Source: Arsukibacterium indicum (lineage in GTDB: Bacteria; Pseudomonadota; Gammaproteobacteria; Enterobacterales; Alteromonadaceae). From it: a stretch of DNA of 64,000 nt. Below, piece after piece: positions 25,767 through 35,788 of the stretch; within the stretch, counting starts at the first letter, position 1; each line of letters starts with the position of its first letter. The notes under the pieces were generated by a model. That model was not told the origin of the DNA and did not search any database. It worked only from the letters and a program-made list of their open reading frames with translations. The position numbers and the translations under genes are program-made. Location: positions 186,001 to 250,000 of the forward strand of contig NZ_JAHRID010000006.1 of assembly GCF_019100565.1 (NCBI RefSeq). The letters are read 5' to 3'.

Positions 25767-27040
25767 CAGGTAACCCTCACTGGTAATGGCTTGGTATTTT
25801 CATTCTTGCTGTAGAAAAACAATAAGACGAAGAACCCAAAATAAGTAAACGAGAAAATCTGAGCCAGCAAGGTATATACACCTTCAGCAGGCAGCACACC
25901 CAACACACCCAGGGCGACAAAGCTGATACAGAAATTAATCAGGTTAACTTTGTGCAGGCCGCTGCGGTAACGCACTGAACGAACCTTGCCACGGTCCAGC
26001 CACGGTAACAACGCCAATGCCACAATGGCAGCAAACATTGCTACAGCTCCCATAAACGGGTGTGGAATTGCCCGCAAAATGGCATAGAACGGCGTAAAGT
26101 ACCAAACAGGTGCAATGTGCTCAGGTGTTTTCAACGGGTTAGCCGCTTCAAAATTTGGTGGTTCCAGGAAATAACCACCGCCTTCTGGCAGGAAGAATAT
26201 TACCCAGGCAAAAACTAACAGGAAGCCAGCGACGCCCACCAAGTCTTTTACGGTGTAGTAAGGGTGGAACGGAATGGCATCAACAATCACTTTCTTACCA
26301 CCACGGGTAAAGTACTGGTGGAAGGTAAACTTTTTATCCGCTTCAGTTTGTTCAACCGTGCCATCGTTATCTCTCTTAATGTCGATACCGTCCGGGTTAT
26401 TCGATCCTACTTCGTGCAGCGCCATTATGTGTAAAAACACCAGAATAACCAGCACCAGTGGCAGAGCAATAACATGCAAGGCAAAGAACCGGTTTAAAGT
26501 GGCACCGGATATAACGTAGTCACCACGGATCCACAGCGTTAAATCTTCGCCGATAAACGGAATAGTACCGAAGATACCGATAATAACCTGCGCACCCCAG
26601 AAAGACATCTGGCCCCATGGTAATAAGTAGCCCATGAACGCTTCAGCCATTAACACCAGGAAAATTAACATACCGAAAATCCACAGTAGCTCCCGTGGCT
26701 TCTGGTAAGAGCCATACATCATGCCACGTAGCATATGCAGGTAGACGACAACGAAGAAAGCTGAGGCACCGGTCGAGTGCATATAGCGAAGCAACCAACC
26801 ATAGTCGACATCACGCATGATATATTCAACAGAAGCAAAAGCGCCCTCTGCTGACGGTTCATAATTCATGGTTAACCAGATACCGGTAACAATCTGGTTT
26901 ACCAGGACCAGCATGGCCAGGGAGCCAAAAAAGTACCAGAAATTAAAGTTTTTTGGTGCCGGATACTGCATGACATGCAGGTTCATCTTATCCATAAAGG
27001 GTAAGCGGTATTCAATCCAGCTCATCAGATTTTTAAACAT
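25766..27040 (-). CDS. petB: Ubiquinol-cytochrome c reductase, cytochrome b
   Basis: The 424-aa membrane protein holds the two b haems and both quinone sites of complex III. Conserved segments are DVDYGWLLRYMHSTGASAFF, RGMMYGSY, MGYLLPWGQMSFWGAQVI and the Qo-site motif PEHIAPVWYFTPFY. Histidine pairs for both haems are in helices B and D. It lies between petA and petC with one-base junctions on both sides, the usual bc1 operon. Confidence 0.97.
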   Translation of the reverse strand: MFKNLMSWIEYRLPFMDKMNLHVMQYPAPKNFNFWYFFGSLAMLVLVNQIVTGIWLTMNYEPSAEGAFASVEYIMRDVDYGWLLRYMHSTGASAFFVVVYLHMLRGMMYGSYQKPRELLWIFGMLIFLVLMAEAFMGYLLPWGQMSFWGAQVIIGIFGTIPFIGEDLTLWIRGDYVISGATLNRFFALHVIALPLVLVILVFLHIMALHEVGSNNPDGIDIKRDNDGTVEQTEADKKFTFHQYFTRGGKKVIVDAIPFHPYYTVKDLVGVAGFLLVFAWVIFFLPEGGGYFLEPPNFEAANPLKTPEHIAPVWYFTPFYAILRAIPHPFMGAVAMFAAIVALALLPWLDRGKVRSVRYRSGLHKVNLINFCISFVALGVLGVLPAEGVYTLLAQIFSFTYFGFFVLLFFYSKNENTKPLPVRVT

Positions 27041-27630
27041 CAGACAGCCCCCTCATCTTCGCCAACCACAATGGTTTTGTCATCGATAAACATATGTGGT
27101 GGCACCACTAAATTGGTAGGTGCCGGCACGCCCTGAAATACCCGGCCTGCCATATCGAATTTAGATCCGTGGCAAGGGCAGAAAAAGCCGGCGCGAATAC
27201 CCTCAACCTGAGCAGAGAAATCATTGGGCAGGTAAGTAGGTGAACAACCAAGGTGGGTACAAATACCCACGGCAACGAAAATTTCAGGCTTAATCGAACG
27301 ATGTTGGTTCTGAGCATACGCAGGTTGCTGCTGCACTTCTGAGCCTGGATCACGCAGCTTGCTTTCTGTTTCTGCCAGCTGCTGCAGGGTTTCTTCAGTG
27401 CGTTTTACAATCCACACTGGCTTTCCCCGCCACTCAACCCGAATTAGCTGCCCTGGTTCAAGTTTGCTTATGTCTGCTGTTACGGCAGCACCGGCTTGTT
27501 TAGCCCGCTCACTCGGATTCCAGGATGCAATAAAGGGTACAGCCACTCCTACAGCACCCACGCCTCCCACTACTGAGGTAGCAATGGTAAGGAAGCGGCG
27601 GCGACCATGATCTACAGGCGCGTTGCTCAT
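27040..27630 (-). CDS. petA: Ubiquinol-cytochrome c reductase, Rieske iron-sulfur protein
   Basis: The 196-aa protein starts with a twin-arginine-type anchor (HGRRRFLTIATSVVGGVGAVG) that serves as an uncleaved membrane helix. The 2Fe-2S cluster ligands are in CTHLGC and CPCHGS, each with one Cys and one His. It transfers electrons from ubiquinol to cytochrome c1. It is the first gene of petABC, with GGAG in front of its ATG and an inverted repeat CGCTTAA/TTAAGCG about 20 bp upstream. Confidence 0.97.
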   Translation of the reverse strand: MSNAPVDHGRRRFLTIATSVVGGVGAVGVAVPFIASWNPSERAKQAGAAVTADISKLEPGQLIRVEWRGKPVWIVKRTEETLQQLAETESKLRDPGSEVQQQPAYAQNQHRSIKPEIFVAVGICTHLGCSPTYLPNDFSAQVEGIRAGFFCPCHGSKFDMAGRVFQGVPAPTNLVVPPHMFIDDKTIVVGEDEGAV

Positions 27631-27650
27631 CCACTCATCTCCACATTAAA

Positions 27651-27676
27651 CGCTTAACTTAAAATAAATTTAAGCG
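27651..27676. promoter_or_regulatory. Inverted repeat in the petA leader or promoter
   Basis: CGCTTAA and TTAAGCG form 7-bp arms separated by 12 AT-rich bases. The element lies 21-46 bp before the petA start codon. It could be an operator or a leader hairpin; no regulator can be named. The rest of the 274-bp region to rpsI holds the rpsI terminator and presumably the petABC promoter. Confidence 0.3.
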
Positions 27677-27860
27677 GCTGAATTCCAGCAATTATTATAA
27701 GTTTAAAAAATAACGCCGATCATAATGAAAAGCCCTGCTTTACACAAGGTTTAAGGTGGGATCAATAACTAATATATCGGGATCCGGCCGGTTTAAACAG
27801 CAACAAAGCGTTACAGTTCAGGGCTTGCAGCCCTAATACATTTTAAAAACAATAAACATA

Positions 27861-27887
27861 AAAAAACCCGGCATAAAAGCCGGGTTT
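27861..27887 (-). terminator. Terminator of rplM-rpsI
   Basis: Nine-base arms AAACCCGGC / GCCGGGTTT with a 6-nt loop lie just beyond the rpsI stop codon. Seven T residues follow on the minus strand, overlapping the stem. This is a classic intrinsic terminator. Confidence 0.85.
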
Positions 27888-27904
27888 CTGGTACCTGTAG
27901 CGAA

Positions 27905-28297
27905 TTAACGCTTTGAGTACTGTGGACGTTTACGTGCTTTACGCAGACCCACTTTCTTACGTTCAACTTTACGTGCATCACGCGTTACGAAACCTGCTTT
28001 ACGCAGTGCCGGACGCAGTGACTCGTCAAACTCCATCAGTGCACGGGTGATACCGTGACGGATAGCACCGGCCTGACCGCTGATACCACCACCTTTAACA
28101 GTGATGTAAAGGTCGAATTTTTCAACCATATCAACCAGTTCTAACGGCTGTTTTACTACCATGCAGGCAGTTTCACGGCCGAAGTACTCGGTCAGAACGC
28201 GCTGGTTGATAACGATGTTACCTGAACCAGCTTTTAAGAAGACGCGGGCCGTTGAGCTTTTACGACGACCAGTTCCGTAGTATTGATTCTGTGCCAT
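27905..28297 (-). CDS. rpsI: 30S ribosomal protein S9
   Basis: The 130-aa protein has the S9 features [17 protein letters not shown] at the N-terminus, [19 protein letters not shown] in the middle, and the C-terminal tail ending KRPQYSKR whose last arginine contacts P-site tRNA. It follows rplM by 12 bp in the universally conserved rplM-rpsI operon and is followed by a strong terminator. Confidence 0.98.
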   Translation of the reverse strand: MAQNQYYGTGRRKSSTARVFLKAGSGNIVINQRVLTEYFGRETACMVVKQPLELVDMVEKFDLYITVKGGGISGQAGAIRHGITRALMEFDESLRPALRKAGFVTRDARKVERKKVGLRKARKRPQYSKR

Positions 28298-28309
28298 GTT
28301 ATGCTCCGA

Positions 28310-28738
28310 TTAAATATCTAAAATTTGCGGTTGCTGAGCAGTGTGTTGATGCTCTGCGCCAGCGTAAACTTTTAACTTACGGAACATAGCGCGGCCTAAT
28401 GGGCCTTTTGGCAACATACCTTTAATAGCAGTTTCCAGAACCATTTCAGGTTTTTTCGCGATCAACTTCTCAAAGCTGATTTCCTTGATACCACCTGGGA
28501 AACCAGTGTGCGAGTAGTACATTTTGTCTTTCGCTTTGTTACCAGTAACCGTTACTTTCTCAGCATTGATAACGATGATGTAATCACCGGTATCTACGTG
28601 AGGAGTATACTCTGGCTTATGCTTACCACGTAAACGAGCAGCGATTTCAGTTGCGATACGACCCAGTGTTTTACCGTTTGCATCAACAACGTACCAGTCG
28701 CGTTCTACGCTTTCTGGCTTTGCAGTAAAAGTTTTCAT
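28310..28738 (-). CDS. rplM: 50S ribosomal protein L13
   Basis: The 142-aa protein carries the L13 pattern: [48 protein letters not shown] and [19 protein letters not shown]. It is the first gene of the rplM-rpsI operon. A promoter with a GC-rich discriminator lies about 140 bp upstream, leaving a long untranslated leader that may serve autogenous control. Confidence 0.98.
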   Translation of the reverse strand: MKTFTAKPESVERDWYVVDANGKTLGRIATEIAARLRGKHKPEYTPHVDTGDYIIVINAEKVTVTGNKAKDKMYYSHTGFPGGIKEISFEKLIAKKPEMVLETAIKGMLPKGPLGRAMFRKLKVYAGAEHQHTAQQPQILDI

Positions 28739-28877
28739 CTAAACCTATTCCAAATAAACTTAAGTTACACCTAACATTGCGCAGGGCTGTTGCTAACAAT
28801 GTCGTAATCGCACCCCTTCGAGTACAAAAACTACCGGGCTAACGGCAGTATAAGGCTGTAACGTAGGCCGGGCGCGG

Positions 28878-28883
28878 ATTATA
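28878..28883 (-). promoter_or_regulatory. -10 element of the rplM promoter, GC-rich discriminator
   Basis: The minus strand reads TATAAT followed by CCGCGCCCGGCC. A perfect -10 box with a GC-rich discriminator is typical of stringently controlled ribosomal promoters. The -35 hexamer 17 bp upstream (CTGATC) is weak. The predicted leader to the rplM ATG is about 130 nt. Confidence 0.5.
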
Positions 28884-28954
28884 TATTAAACAATTACAAA
28901 GATCAGCCCTGTTACTGAAAAAATATCAGAAATGTTGCAGATTGTTGTTCTGGG

Positions 28955-30046
28955 CTATGGCAAATGAGGTGACGCCAGATAATCGCGCGATTGCATTTCC
29001 TGTAACCGGCTGATACAACGTTTAAACTCGAATTCCAGAATACCCTGGCTGTAAAGCTGCTCAAGTTCTACTTCGGCAGAAATAATCAGCTTAACCTGGC
29101 GCTCGTAAAACTCATCGACCAGCGCGATAAACCTCCGGCTGACATCGTCGTTGTGTCGCCCCATTGGCTTTACCCCGGCCAGTAACACCGTGTGATAACA
29201 TTTACTCAGCTCCATATAATCGTATTGGCTGCGAGCACTTTCACATAAGGTGTTAAAGGTAAACCAGACTATACCATCAGCCTCTGCGACAGCGCTGAGC
29301 TTGCGGTTGGCAACTTCTATCTGACAAGCAGTCTGACGAGGCTCTACCGACAACGCCATAAAATACTGCTGCAGGTTTTGTTCCGCTTGTTCATCAAGTG
29401 GATAGTGATATATCTCTGCCTGCTCCAGCGTGCGCAGCCGGTAATCGATACCACTGTCAACATTGAAAATCTGACAATGCTGTTTAATCAGCGTTATTGC
29501 CGGTAAAAAACGGGCTCGCTGCAAACCGTTACGATATAAACCGTCAGGCTCAATATTTGATGTTGCAACCAGGGTAATGCCCCGGGCAAATAAAGCCTGC
29601 ATCAGGGTACCTAAAATCATGGCATCGGTAATGTCCGATACAAAAAACTCGTCAAAGCAAATAATATCGGTTTGTTGTTTAAAATTGTCAGCAACCTGTT
29701 CCAGTGGGTTTTTCACGCCTTTCAGGGCTTTCAGGTCTTCATGCACCCGGTGCATAAAACGGTGAAAATGAATTCTCATTTTACGCTGGGTAGGTAAACA
29801 CTCATAAAAGGTGTCAACCAGATAGGTTTTACCACGGCCCACCCCACCCCAGAAATACAACCCGGTAAGAGGCTTAACCTCAGGGGTTCCGGATATCAGT
29901 TTCTGCCACCAAGACTGGCGTTGCGGTAACTTCTTCACAAAATCATCGTAAAGCCGCTGCAGCTGCTTTACCGCATATTCCTGCGCCGTATCATGGTGAA
30001 AATCGGGTCTGGCTAAGTCTTGCTGATATTTTTCAGTTGGCGTCAT
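28955..30046 (-). CDS. zapE: Cell division protein ZapE (AFG1-like ATPase)
   Basis: The 363-aa P-loop ATPase has Walker A GGVGRGKT near residue 70, Walker B in DIICFDEFFVSDITDAM, and the AFG1 segments LVATSNIEPDGLYRNGLQR and SQYDYMELSKCYHTVLLAGV. ZapE binds the division ring and destabilises FtsZ polymers late in constriction. It lies next to rplM-rpsI and divergent from zapG and degQ, as in many gammaproteobacteria. Confidence 0.94.
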   Translation of the reverse strand: MTPTEKYQQDLARPDFHHDTAQEYAVKQLQRLYDDFVKKLPQRQSWWQKLISGTPEVKPLTGLYFWGGVGRGKTYLVDTFYECLPTQRKMRIHFHRFMHRVHEDLKALKGVKNPLEQVADNFKQQTDIICFDEFFVSDITDAMILGTLMQALFARGITLVATSNIEPDGLYRNGLQRARFLPAITLIKQHCQIFNVDSGIDYRLRTLEQAEIYHYPLDEQAEQNLQQYFMALSVEPRQTACQIEVANRKLSAVAEADGIVWFTFNTLCESARSQYDYMELSKCYHTVLLAGVKPMGRHNDDVSRRFIALVDEFYERQVKLIISAEVELEQLYSQGILEFEFKRCISRLQEMQSRDYLASPHLP

Positions 30047-30169
30047 GGTCTGTGATTAGAAACTTTATTGGTTTAGCAGGCAAAACAGGCGATAATAATA
30101 ACATGCCTTACCACTCACGCTAAGAAGTTAAGGTACACTGGTTGCAGAATTTACTATTGAGGAGTTGAT

Positions 30170-30616
30170 ATGGATCTCACATTTGCCCTGGCGGGCCTGG
30201 CAGTTGGTTTGATTGTAGGGGCAATTCTGGCCAGGCTATACAGTTTAAAGCAGTTTAACAGCCACAAACTGCAGCAAGAACTGGACGCAAGTCGCCAGCA
30301 ATTAAGCCAGTACCGGCAGGATGTCTCACAGCATCTGGATGTGACCAATCAATTAATGACTCAGTTGCAGGACAATTACTCCCGGATTGCCCGCCATGTG
30401 CAGCAATCCAAGATGCAGTTAGTTGAACAGCCTGCGGCAACCAAAAATTCTGATTTAAATTACTTGTCTACAGATACCGCCGCCCATATTAAACAGTCAT
30501 TGCATCAGATTGATGAAAAACGCCGGGTATATTCAGCTATTGATGAACAGCCACGCGATTATTCCGGTGAAGCCAGCGGTCTGATTAAAGAGCGAAAAGT
30601 CAGCAAACCTGAGTAA
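30170..30616 (+). CDS. zapG: Z-ring/cell envelope protein ZapG (YhcB, DUF1043)
   Basis: The 148-aa protein has one N-terminal membrane helix (FALAGLAVGLIVGAILARL) followed by a long cytoplasmic coiled coil (about 25-80) and a disordered, charged tail. This is the YhcB/DUF1043 pattern. YhcB is linked to envelope synthesis, division and cell shape in E. coli. The position between zapE and degQ matches the conserved yhcM-yhcB-degQ-degS order. The start has GAGGAG seven to nine bases upstream. Confidence 0.88.
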   Translation: MDLTFALAGLAVGLIVGAILARLYSLKQFNSHKLQQELDASRQQLSQYRQDVSQHLDVTNQLMTQLQDNYSRIARHVQQSKMQLVEQPAATKNSDLNYLSTDTAAHIKQSLHQIDEKRRVYSAIDEQPRDYSGEASGLIKERKVSKPE

Positions 30617-30649
30617 TACTTCGTTACAAAACGCCCGAAACTTAACGCT

Positions 30650-30677
30650 GAACTTTTTCTACGCCATAACGTTCTTA
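30650..30677 (+). promoter_or_regulatory. Possible sigma-E-type promoter before degQ
   Basis: GAACTT, 17 bases, then TCTTA resembles the envelope-stress sigma-E pattern (GAACTT, about 16 bases, TCTGA). It lies 32 bp before the degQ start. The -10 part is imperfect, so this is a weak call. Confidence 0.3.
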
Positions 30678-30708
30678 GTCGCATGCAAGTAAAGGAGACT
30701 ATTACGCA

Positions 30709-32061
30709 ATGAAAATGAAATTGTCTGTGTTACATGCTGCCGTGCTGGCGGCAACTTTAGCGGTACCGGCAAGTTCTGTGCAGGCTGCCCTGCCTTTTTT
30801 TAATTCTGATAAACAGGAAATGCCGACTCTGGCGCCAATGCTGGAGAAGGCAACCCCTGCAGTTGTCCATATTTCGGTGGAAGGCAGCCGGGAAGTTCGG
30901 CAGCGGATCCCCGACGCCTTTCGCCATTTCTTCGGCCAGCGTGGTCAGGGCGAGTTACGTCAGGAACGACCATTCAGTGGTCTTGGTTCCGGGGTAATTA
31001 TCGATGCCGGTAAAGGCTATATTGTTACCAATAACCACGTAGTACAGGACGCCGATAAAATTCATGTCCGCTTAAAAGATGGTCGCAGCTTTGACGCTAA
31101 AAAACTGGGCGCTGACCCACAAAGTGATATAGCCCTGCTGCAAATTGAAGCAAAAAATCTGGTACAAATTCCATTGGCCGACTCGGACAAGCTGCGGGTC
31201 GGTGACTTTGCTATCGCCATTGGCAACCCCTTTGGTCTTGAGCAAACGGTAACCTCAGGCATTATCAGCTCGCTTGGCCGCAGTGGGCTCAATATGGATG
31301 GTTTCGAAGACTTTATTCAAACCGATGCTGCCATTAACAGCGGTAACTCCGGCGGTGCCCTGGTAAACCTGCGCGGCGAGCTAGTTGGCATTAATACCGC
31401 TATCCTTGGCCCTAATGGCGGTAATGTCGGTATCGGTTTCTCCATTCCATCGAATATGATGAAAAATCTGGTTGATCAAATTCTGGAGTTTGGCGAAGTT
31501 CGACGTGGCAGCTTGGGTATCCGCGGATTGGATTTAAACGCTGAACTCACCGAAGCAATGAACCTGAGTATTAGCAGGGGCGCCTGGGTAAACGAGGTCC
31601 TGCCTGATACTGCTGCGGCAGAAGCCGGCATCAAAGCCGGAGATGTGATTATCAGCATGAATGATAATCGTATTAATAGCTTTAACGAACTTAGGGCTAA
31701 AATTGCCACACTTGGTGCAGGGCGTAAAGCAGAGCTTGGTATTTTACGCGATGGCAAAGAACGTAAAGTCAGCGTGACGTTGCGTCAGGCTGAACCTGCC
31801 CGGGTTGCAGCCAATGAACTTCATCCGATGTTACAGGGCGCCACACTGAATAATAGCGACAAAGGCGTAGAAATCACTGAGCTTGCCAGTGGTTCAGTAG
31901 CAGAGCAGGTTGGTCTTCGCCAGGGCGATATTATTACCGGCGTTAACCGGCAACGGGTTACCAACCTGGCAGAACTGCGGCGAATTCTGGAAGGCCGGCA
32001 AGGCGTTGCCGCGCTGTATATCCGCCGTGGCAATGATGACTTGTACATTCTGCTCAGATAG
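30709..32061 (+). CDS. degQ: Periplasmic serine endoprotease DegQ/DegP (Do family)
   Basis: The 450-aa protein has a signal peptide ending near SSVQAALP. The trypsin-like domain has His110 (TNNHVV), Asp140 (DPQSDIALL) and Ser214 (SGNSGGAL), and two PDZ domains follow (about 255-345 and 365-450). It degrades or refolds misfolded periplasmic proteins as a cage-forming oligomer. The short LA-loop and the location upstream of degS favour DegQ over DegP. AAGGAG precedes the ATG. Confidence 0.93.
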   Translation: MKMKLSVLHAAVLAATLAVPASSVQAALPFFNSDKQEMPTLAPMLEKATPAVVHISVEGSREVRQRIPDAFRHFFGQRGQGELRQERPFSGLGSGVIIDAGKGYIVTNNHVVQDADKIHVRLKDGRSFDAKKLGADPQSDIALLQIEAKNLVQIPLADSDKLRVGDFAIAIGNPFGLEQTVTSGIISSLGRSGLNMDGFEDFIQTDAAINSGNSGGALVNLRGELVGINTAILGPNGGNVGIGFSIPSNMMKNLVDQILEFGEVRRGSLGIRGLDLNAELTEAMNLSISRGAWVNEVLPDTAAAEAGIKAGDVIISMNDNRINSFNELRAKIATLGAGRKAELGILRDGKERKVSVTLRQAEPARVAANELHPMLQGATLNNSDKGVEITELASGSVAEQVGLRQGDIITGVNRQRVTNLAELRRILEGRQGVAALYIRRGNDDLYILLR

Positions 32062-32070
32062 ATGAAATTA

Positions 32071-32104
32071 GCTTAAGCAGTAGCTAAGTGGCTACTGCTT
32101 AAGC
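32071..32104. terminator. Perfect 14-bp hairpin between degQ and degS
   Basis: GCTTAAGCAGTAGC and GCTACTGCTTAAGC form a perfect 14-bp inverted repeat around a 6-nt loop, starting 9 bp after degQ stops. No T-run follows, so it may protect the 3' end of degQ mRNA, pause polymerase, or act as a weak terminator. Confidence 0.55.
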
Positions 32105-32105
32105 A

Positions 32106-32135
32106 CAATAAGTGCTATGCTAGTTGCACTTATTG
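32106..32135. repeat. Second perfect 10-bp hairpin before degS
   Basis: CAATAAGTGC and GCACTTATTG are perfect inverted repeats with a 10-nt loop, one base after the first hairpin. The element covers the TTG codons at 32124 and 32133 that could otherwise start degS, which argues for a start further down. Confidence 0.5.
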
Positions 32136-32156
32136 ATATGTTACCAGACTGCTGCT

Positions 32157-33242
32157 GTGCGAAATTTTCTGCTATTCCTCCTTAAAAGTATTGCTTATGG
32201 CCTGGCGCTGGCATTGGTTATTTTATTGTTTTTGCCAAATGTAACAGGCATAAGCTTGCCTAGCTGGCAAAACAATTCTGAACAGGCAGAGCCGGCTCCG
32301 GTTTCTTATGCCCGGGCGGTAAGAAAAGCCGCTCCTGCCGTGGTAAATGTTTACACCCGCAGCAGAGTCATTGACCCCCGTGGCTTTCAGCCGCGCTCTA
32401 TTGAGCGCCAGGAACTGGGATCCGGCGTTATTATGAGTGCCAAGGGATATATCTTAACAAATCATCATGTCGTATCGGGTGCGGACCATATCGAAGTGGC
32501 ACTGCAGGATGGCCGTTGGCTGGAGGCAGTATTAATAGGCCAGGACGTCATATCAGATTTAGCAGTGCTCTATGTCGAAGCTGACAACCTTCCCGTTATT
32601 CCCCAGGACACCGAACTCGACCCGCAAGTGGGTGATGTAGTGCTTGCAATAGGTAACCCACTGAATCTGGGGCAGACCATTACTCAGGGTATTATCAGCG
32701 CAAACGGCAATACTGGCCTGAGTTCGCGTGGCTATATCGATTTTATGCGGATGGACGCTGCTATAAATAAAGGCAACTCTGGTGGTGCGCTTGTTAACAC
32801 TAATGGCACTTTAGTTGGTATTAATGCAGCCGCGTTTCAGTTACAGAACCAGGAGATTCAGGGTATTTTCTTCGCTGTGCCCTACCAGCTGGCACAAAAT
32901 ATTATGCATAAACTGATTAAACATGGTCGGGTAACCCGCAGTCATTTGGGTGTATCCGGTGATGCGGTGGTTAATGCTGCCGGCGACAGACTGGTGTCAA
33001 CCGGTCAGAAAATGTATGGTCTGGCACTAACTGCCATTAATCCGGGTGGCCCAGCCGACCTGGCTGATTTACAAATTGGTGATGTTATTCTGAAGATTGC
33101 CGGCGAGCAATTCTCTGACACCCGTCAGGCATTAAATCTGATTGCAGAAACTGCCCCTAACACTGAACTAATGCTGACCATTGATCGCAATGGTCAGATT
33201 ATAGAAGTGCCTACAATTGTCCGGGAACTGCGTCGCGGTTAA
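32157..33242 (+). CDS. degS: Site-1 protease DegS, outer-membrane stress sensor
   Basis: The 361-aa protein has one N-terminal membrane anchor (FLLKSIAYGLALALVILLFLP) and a trypsin-like domain with TNHHVV, DVISDLAVLYVE and KGNSGGALVN carrying the His, Asp and Ser. A single PDZ domain follows (about 260-350). DegS senses unfolded porin C-termini through the PDZ domain and cuts RseA to release sigma-E. The start is uncertain: the GTG at 32157 gives a normal short cytoplasmic tail, whereas the upstream TTG codons at 32124 and 32133 lie inside a hairpin. None has a good ribosome-binding site. It follows degQ as in E. coli. Confidence 0.9.
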   Translation: MRNFLLFLLKSIAYGLALALVILLFLPNVTGISLPSWQNNSEQAEPAPVSYARAVRKAAPAVVNVYTRSRVIDPRGFQPRSIERQELGSGVIMSAKGYILTNHHVVSGADHIEVALQDGRWLEAVLIGQDVISDLAVLYVEADNLPVIPQDTELDPQVGDVVLAIGNPLNLGQTITQGIISANGNTGLSSRGYIDFMRMDAAINKGNSGGALVNTNGTLVGINAAAFQLQNQEIQGIFFAVPYQLAQNIMHKLIKHGRVTRSHLGVSGDAVVNAAGDRLVSTGQKMYGLALTAINPGGPADLADLQIGDVILKIAGEQFSDTRQALNLIAETAPNTELMLTIDRNGQIIEVPTIVRELRRG

Positions 33243-33256
33243 TGACCCACGGCTTT

Positions 33257-34805
<1,549 letters not shown>

Positions 34806-34813
34806 ACTACACC

Positions 34814-35107
34814 TTAATCTGTTATCGGTAGCAGGCTTGTCACACCACTGACTTTGGCTAACGCCAGTAATTGTGCCGGTACCTCAATGAATTCTAACTG
34901 CAGGTTCTGCTTACGAGCCTGGCCAAGCTGCTGGATTAACCAGGCTAATCCCGCTGAGTCTACATTGCTTAGGGCAGAAAAATCAAAGATTACCTTGCCA
35001 CTGAGGCTATTTAACAGTTTAAAAGGTGAATATAGCATTAATGTGTCGCGATTCAGTTCACCACTGAACCGCAATGTATTTTCATCTTTAGCAATATTGA
35101 GTGACAC
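34814..35107 (-). CDS. mlaB: Phospholipid transport system STAS protein MlaB
   Basis: With the GTG start at 35107 the protein is 97 aa, a single STAS domain (LRFSGELNRDTLMLYSPF, VIFDFSALSNVDSAGLAWLI). MlaB binds the MlaF ATPase and stabilises the MlaFEDB complex. I chose GTG because GGAG lies seven bases upstream and the start falls just after the mlaC stop. The ATG at 35176 would place 65 bp inside mlaC and add a tail absent from the family. Confidence 0.88.
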   Translation of the reverse strand: MSLNIAKDENTLRFSGELNRDTLMLYSPFKLLNSLSGKVIFDFSALSNVDSAGLAWLIQQLGQARKQNLQLEFIEVPAQLLALAKVSGVTSLLPITD

Positions 35108-35111
35108 GGTG

Positions 35112-35786
35112 TTACTCCGGCACTTTAATGGGTTCTTTTGATTTTTCCAGCAATAGCTCGGTAACCCGGGCGACACCCTGCTGCCGGATCAAGTTGCTCA
35201 GTTCAGCTCGTTTGCTGTCCAACAATGAGATCCCTTCTGCGACCATGTCGTATACCAGCCAGTGCTCAGAACCACGATTGCGGCGCAGTTTAAAGTCGAT
35301 GGTAATATCAGGCTTGCCCGGATCAATCACTCTGGTTTTTATGGTCATAATGCTTTGGTTTTCTGGCGGCCGGGCTGGTTGAATAATGACTTTTTGATCA
35401 CGGTAATAAGTTAATGCACCAGCATAAGAGGCAACCATATAGTCCTCAAAGGCGGTAACGAAATTTTCGAACTCTTCTTTTGGCAGCTCACGTAAATTGA
35501 CTGAACGGCCAATAACCGTCAATGCCGCGTAACGGCTGTCGACATAAGGCACAAGCTCTTCATTAACAATGACCCGTAAATGCTCTTTATCCTTCGCAAT
35601 AAGTTCCTGATCTCTGGCAATCCGCTGAAAGGTTTTGTCAGCTACAACTTCCATCATTTTAAAGGGGTCGCTGTACTGCTCAACCTGTTGTGCCGCTGCG
35701 TTTTGTTCTGGCTCATTGCTAAACGCGGCGAGTGGTGCCGCCGCTAGTGCGACCAGTAATATGGCACTGCCCGATAATGTTTTCAC
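35112..35786 (-). CDS. mlaC: Periplasmic phospholipid shuttle MlaC
   Basis: The 224-aa protein has a signal peptide ending near PLAAFSNEP and the MlaC (Tol_Tol_Ttg2) fold: YVDSRYAALTVIGRSVNLRE, FVTAFEDYMVASYAGALTYY and GSEHWLVYDMVAEGISLLDS. It carries phospholipids between the MlaA-porin complex in the outer membrane and MlaFEDB in the inner membrane. It lies between mlaD (2-bp gap) and mlaB. Confidence 0.95.
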   Translation of the reverse strand: MKTLSGSAILLVALAAAPLAAFSNEPEQNAAAQQVEQYSDPFKMMEVVADKTFQRIARDQELIAKDKEHLRVIVNEELVPYVDSRYAALTVIGRSVNLRELPKEEFENFVTAFEDYMVASYAGALTYYRDQKVIIQPARPPENQSIMTIKTRVIDPGKPDITIDFKLRRNRGSEHWLVYDMVAEGISLLDSKRAELSNLIRQQGVARVTELLLEKSKEPIKVPE

Positions 35787-35788
35787 GG

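Noticed and set aside
35108-35176. Upstream mlaB start at 35176
   Set aside because: It would lie inside mlaC, has no ribosome-binding site, and adds residues not found in MlaB; the GTG at 35107 has GGAG at the right distance.
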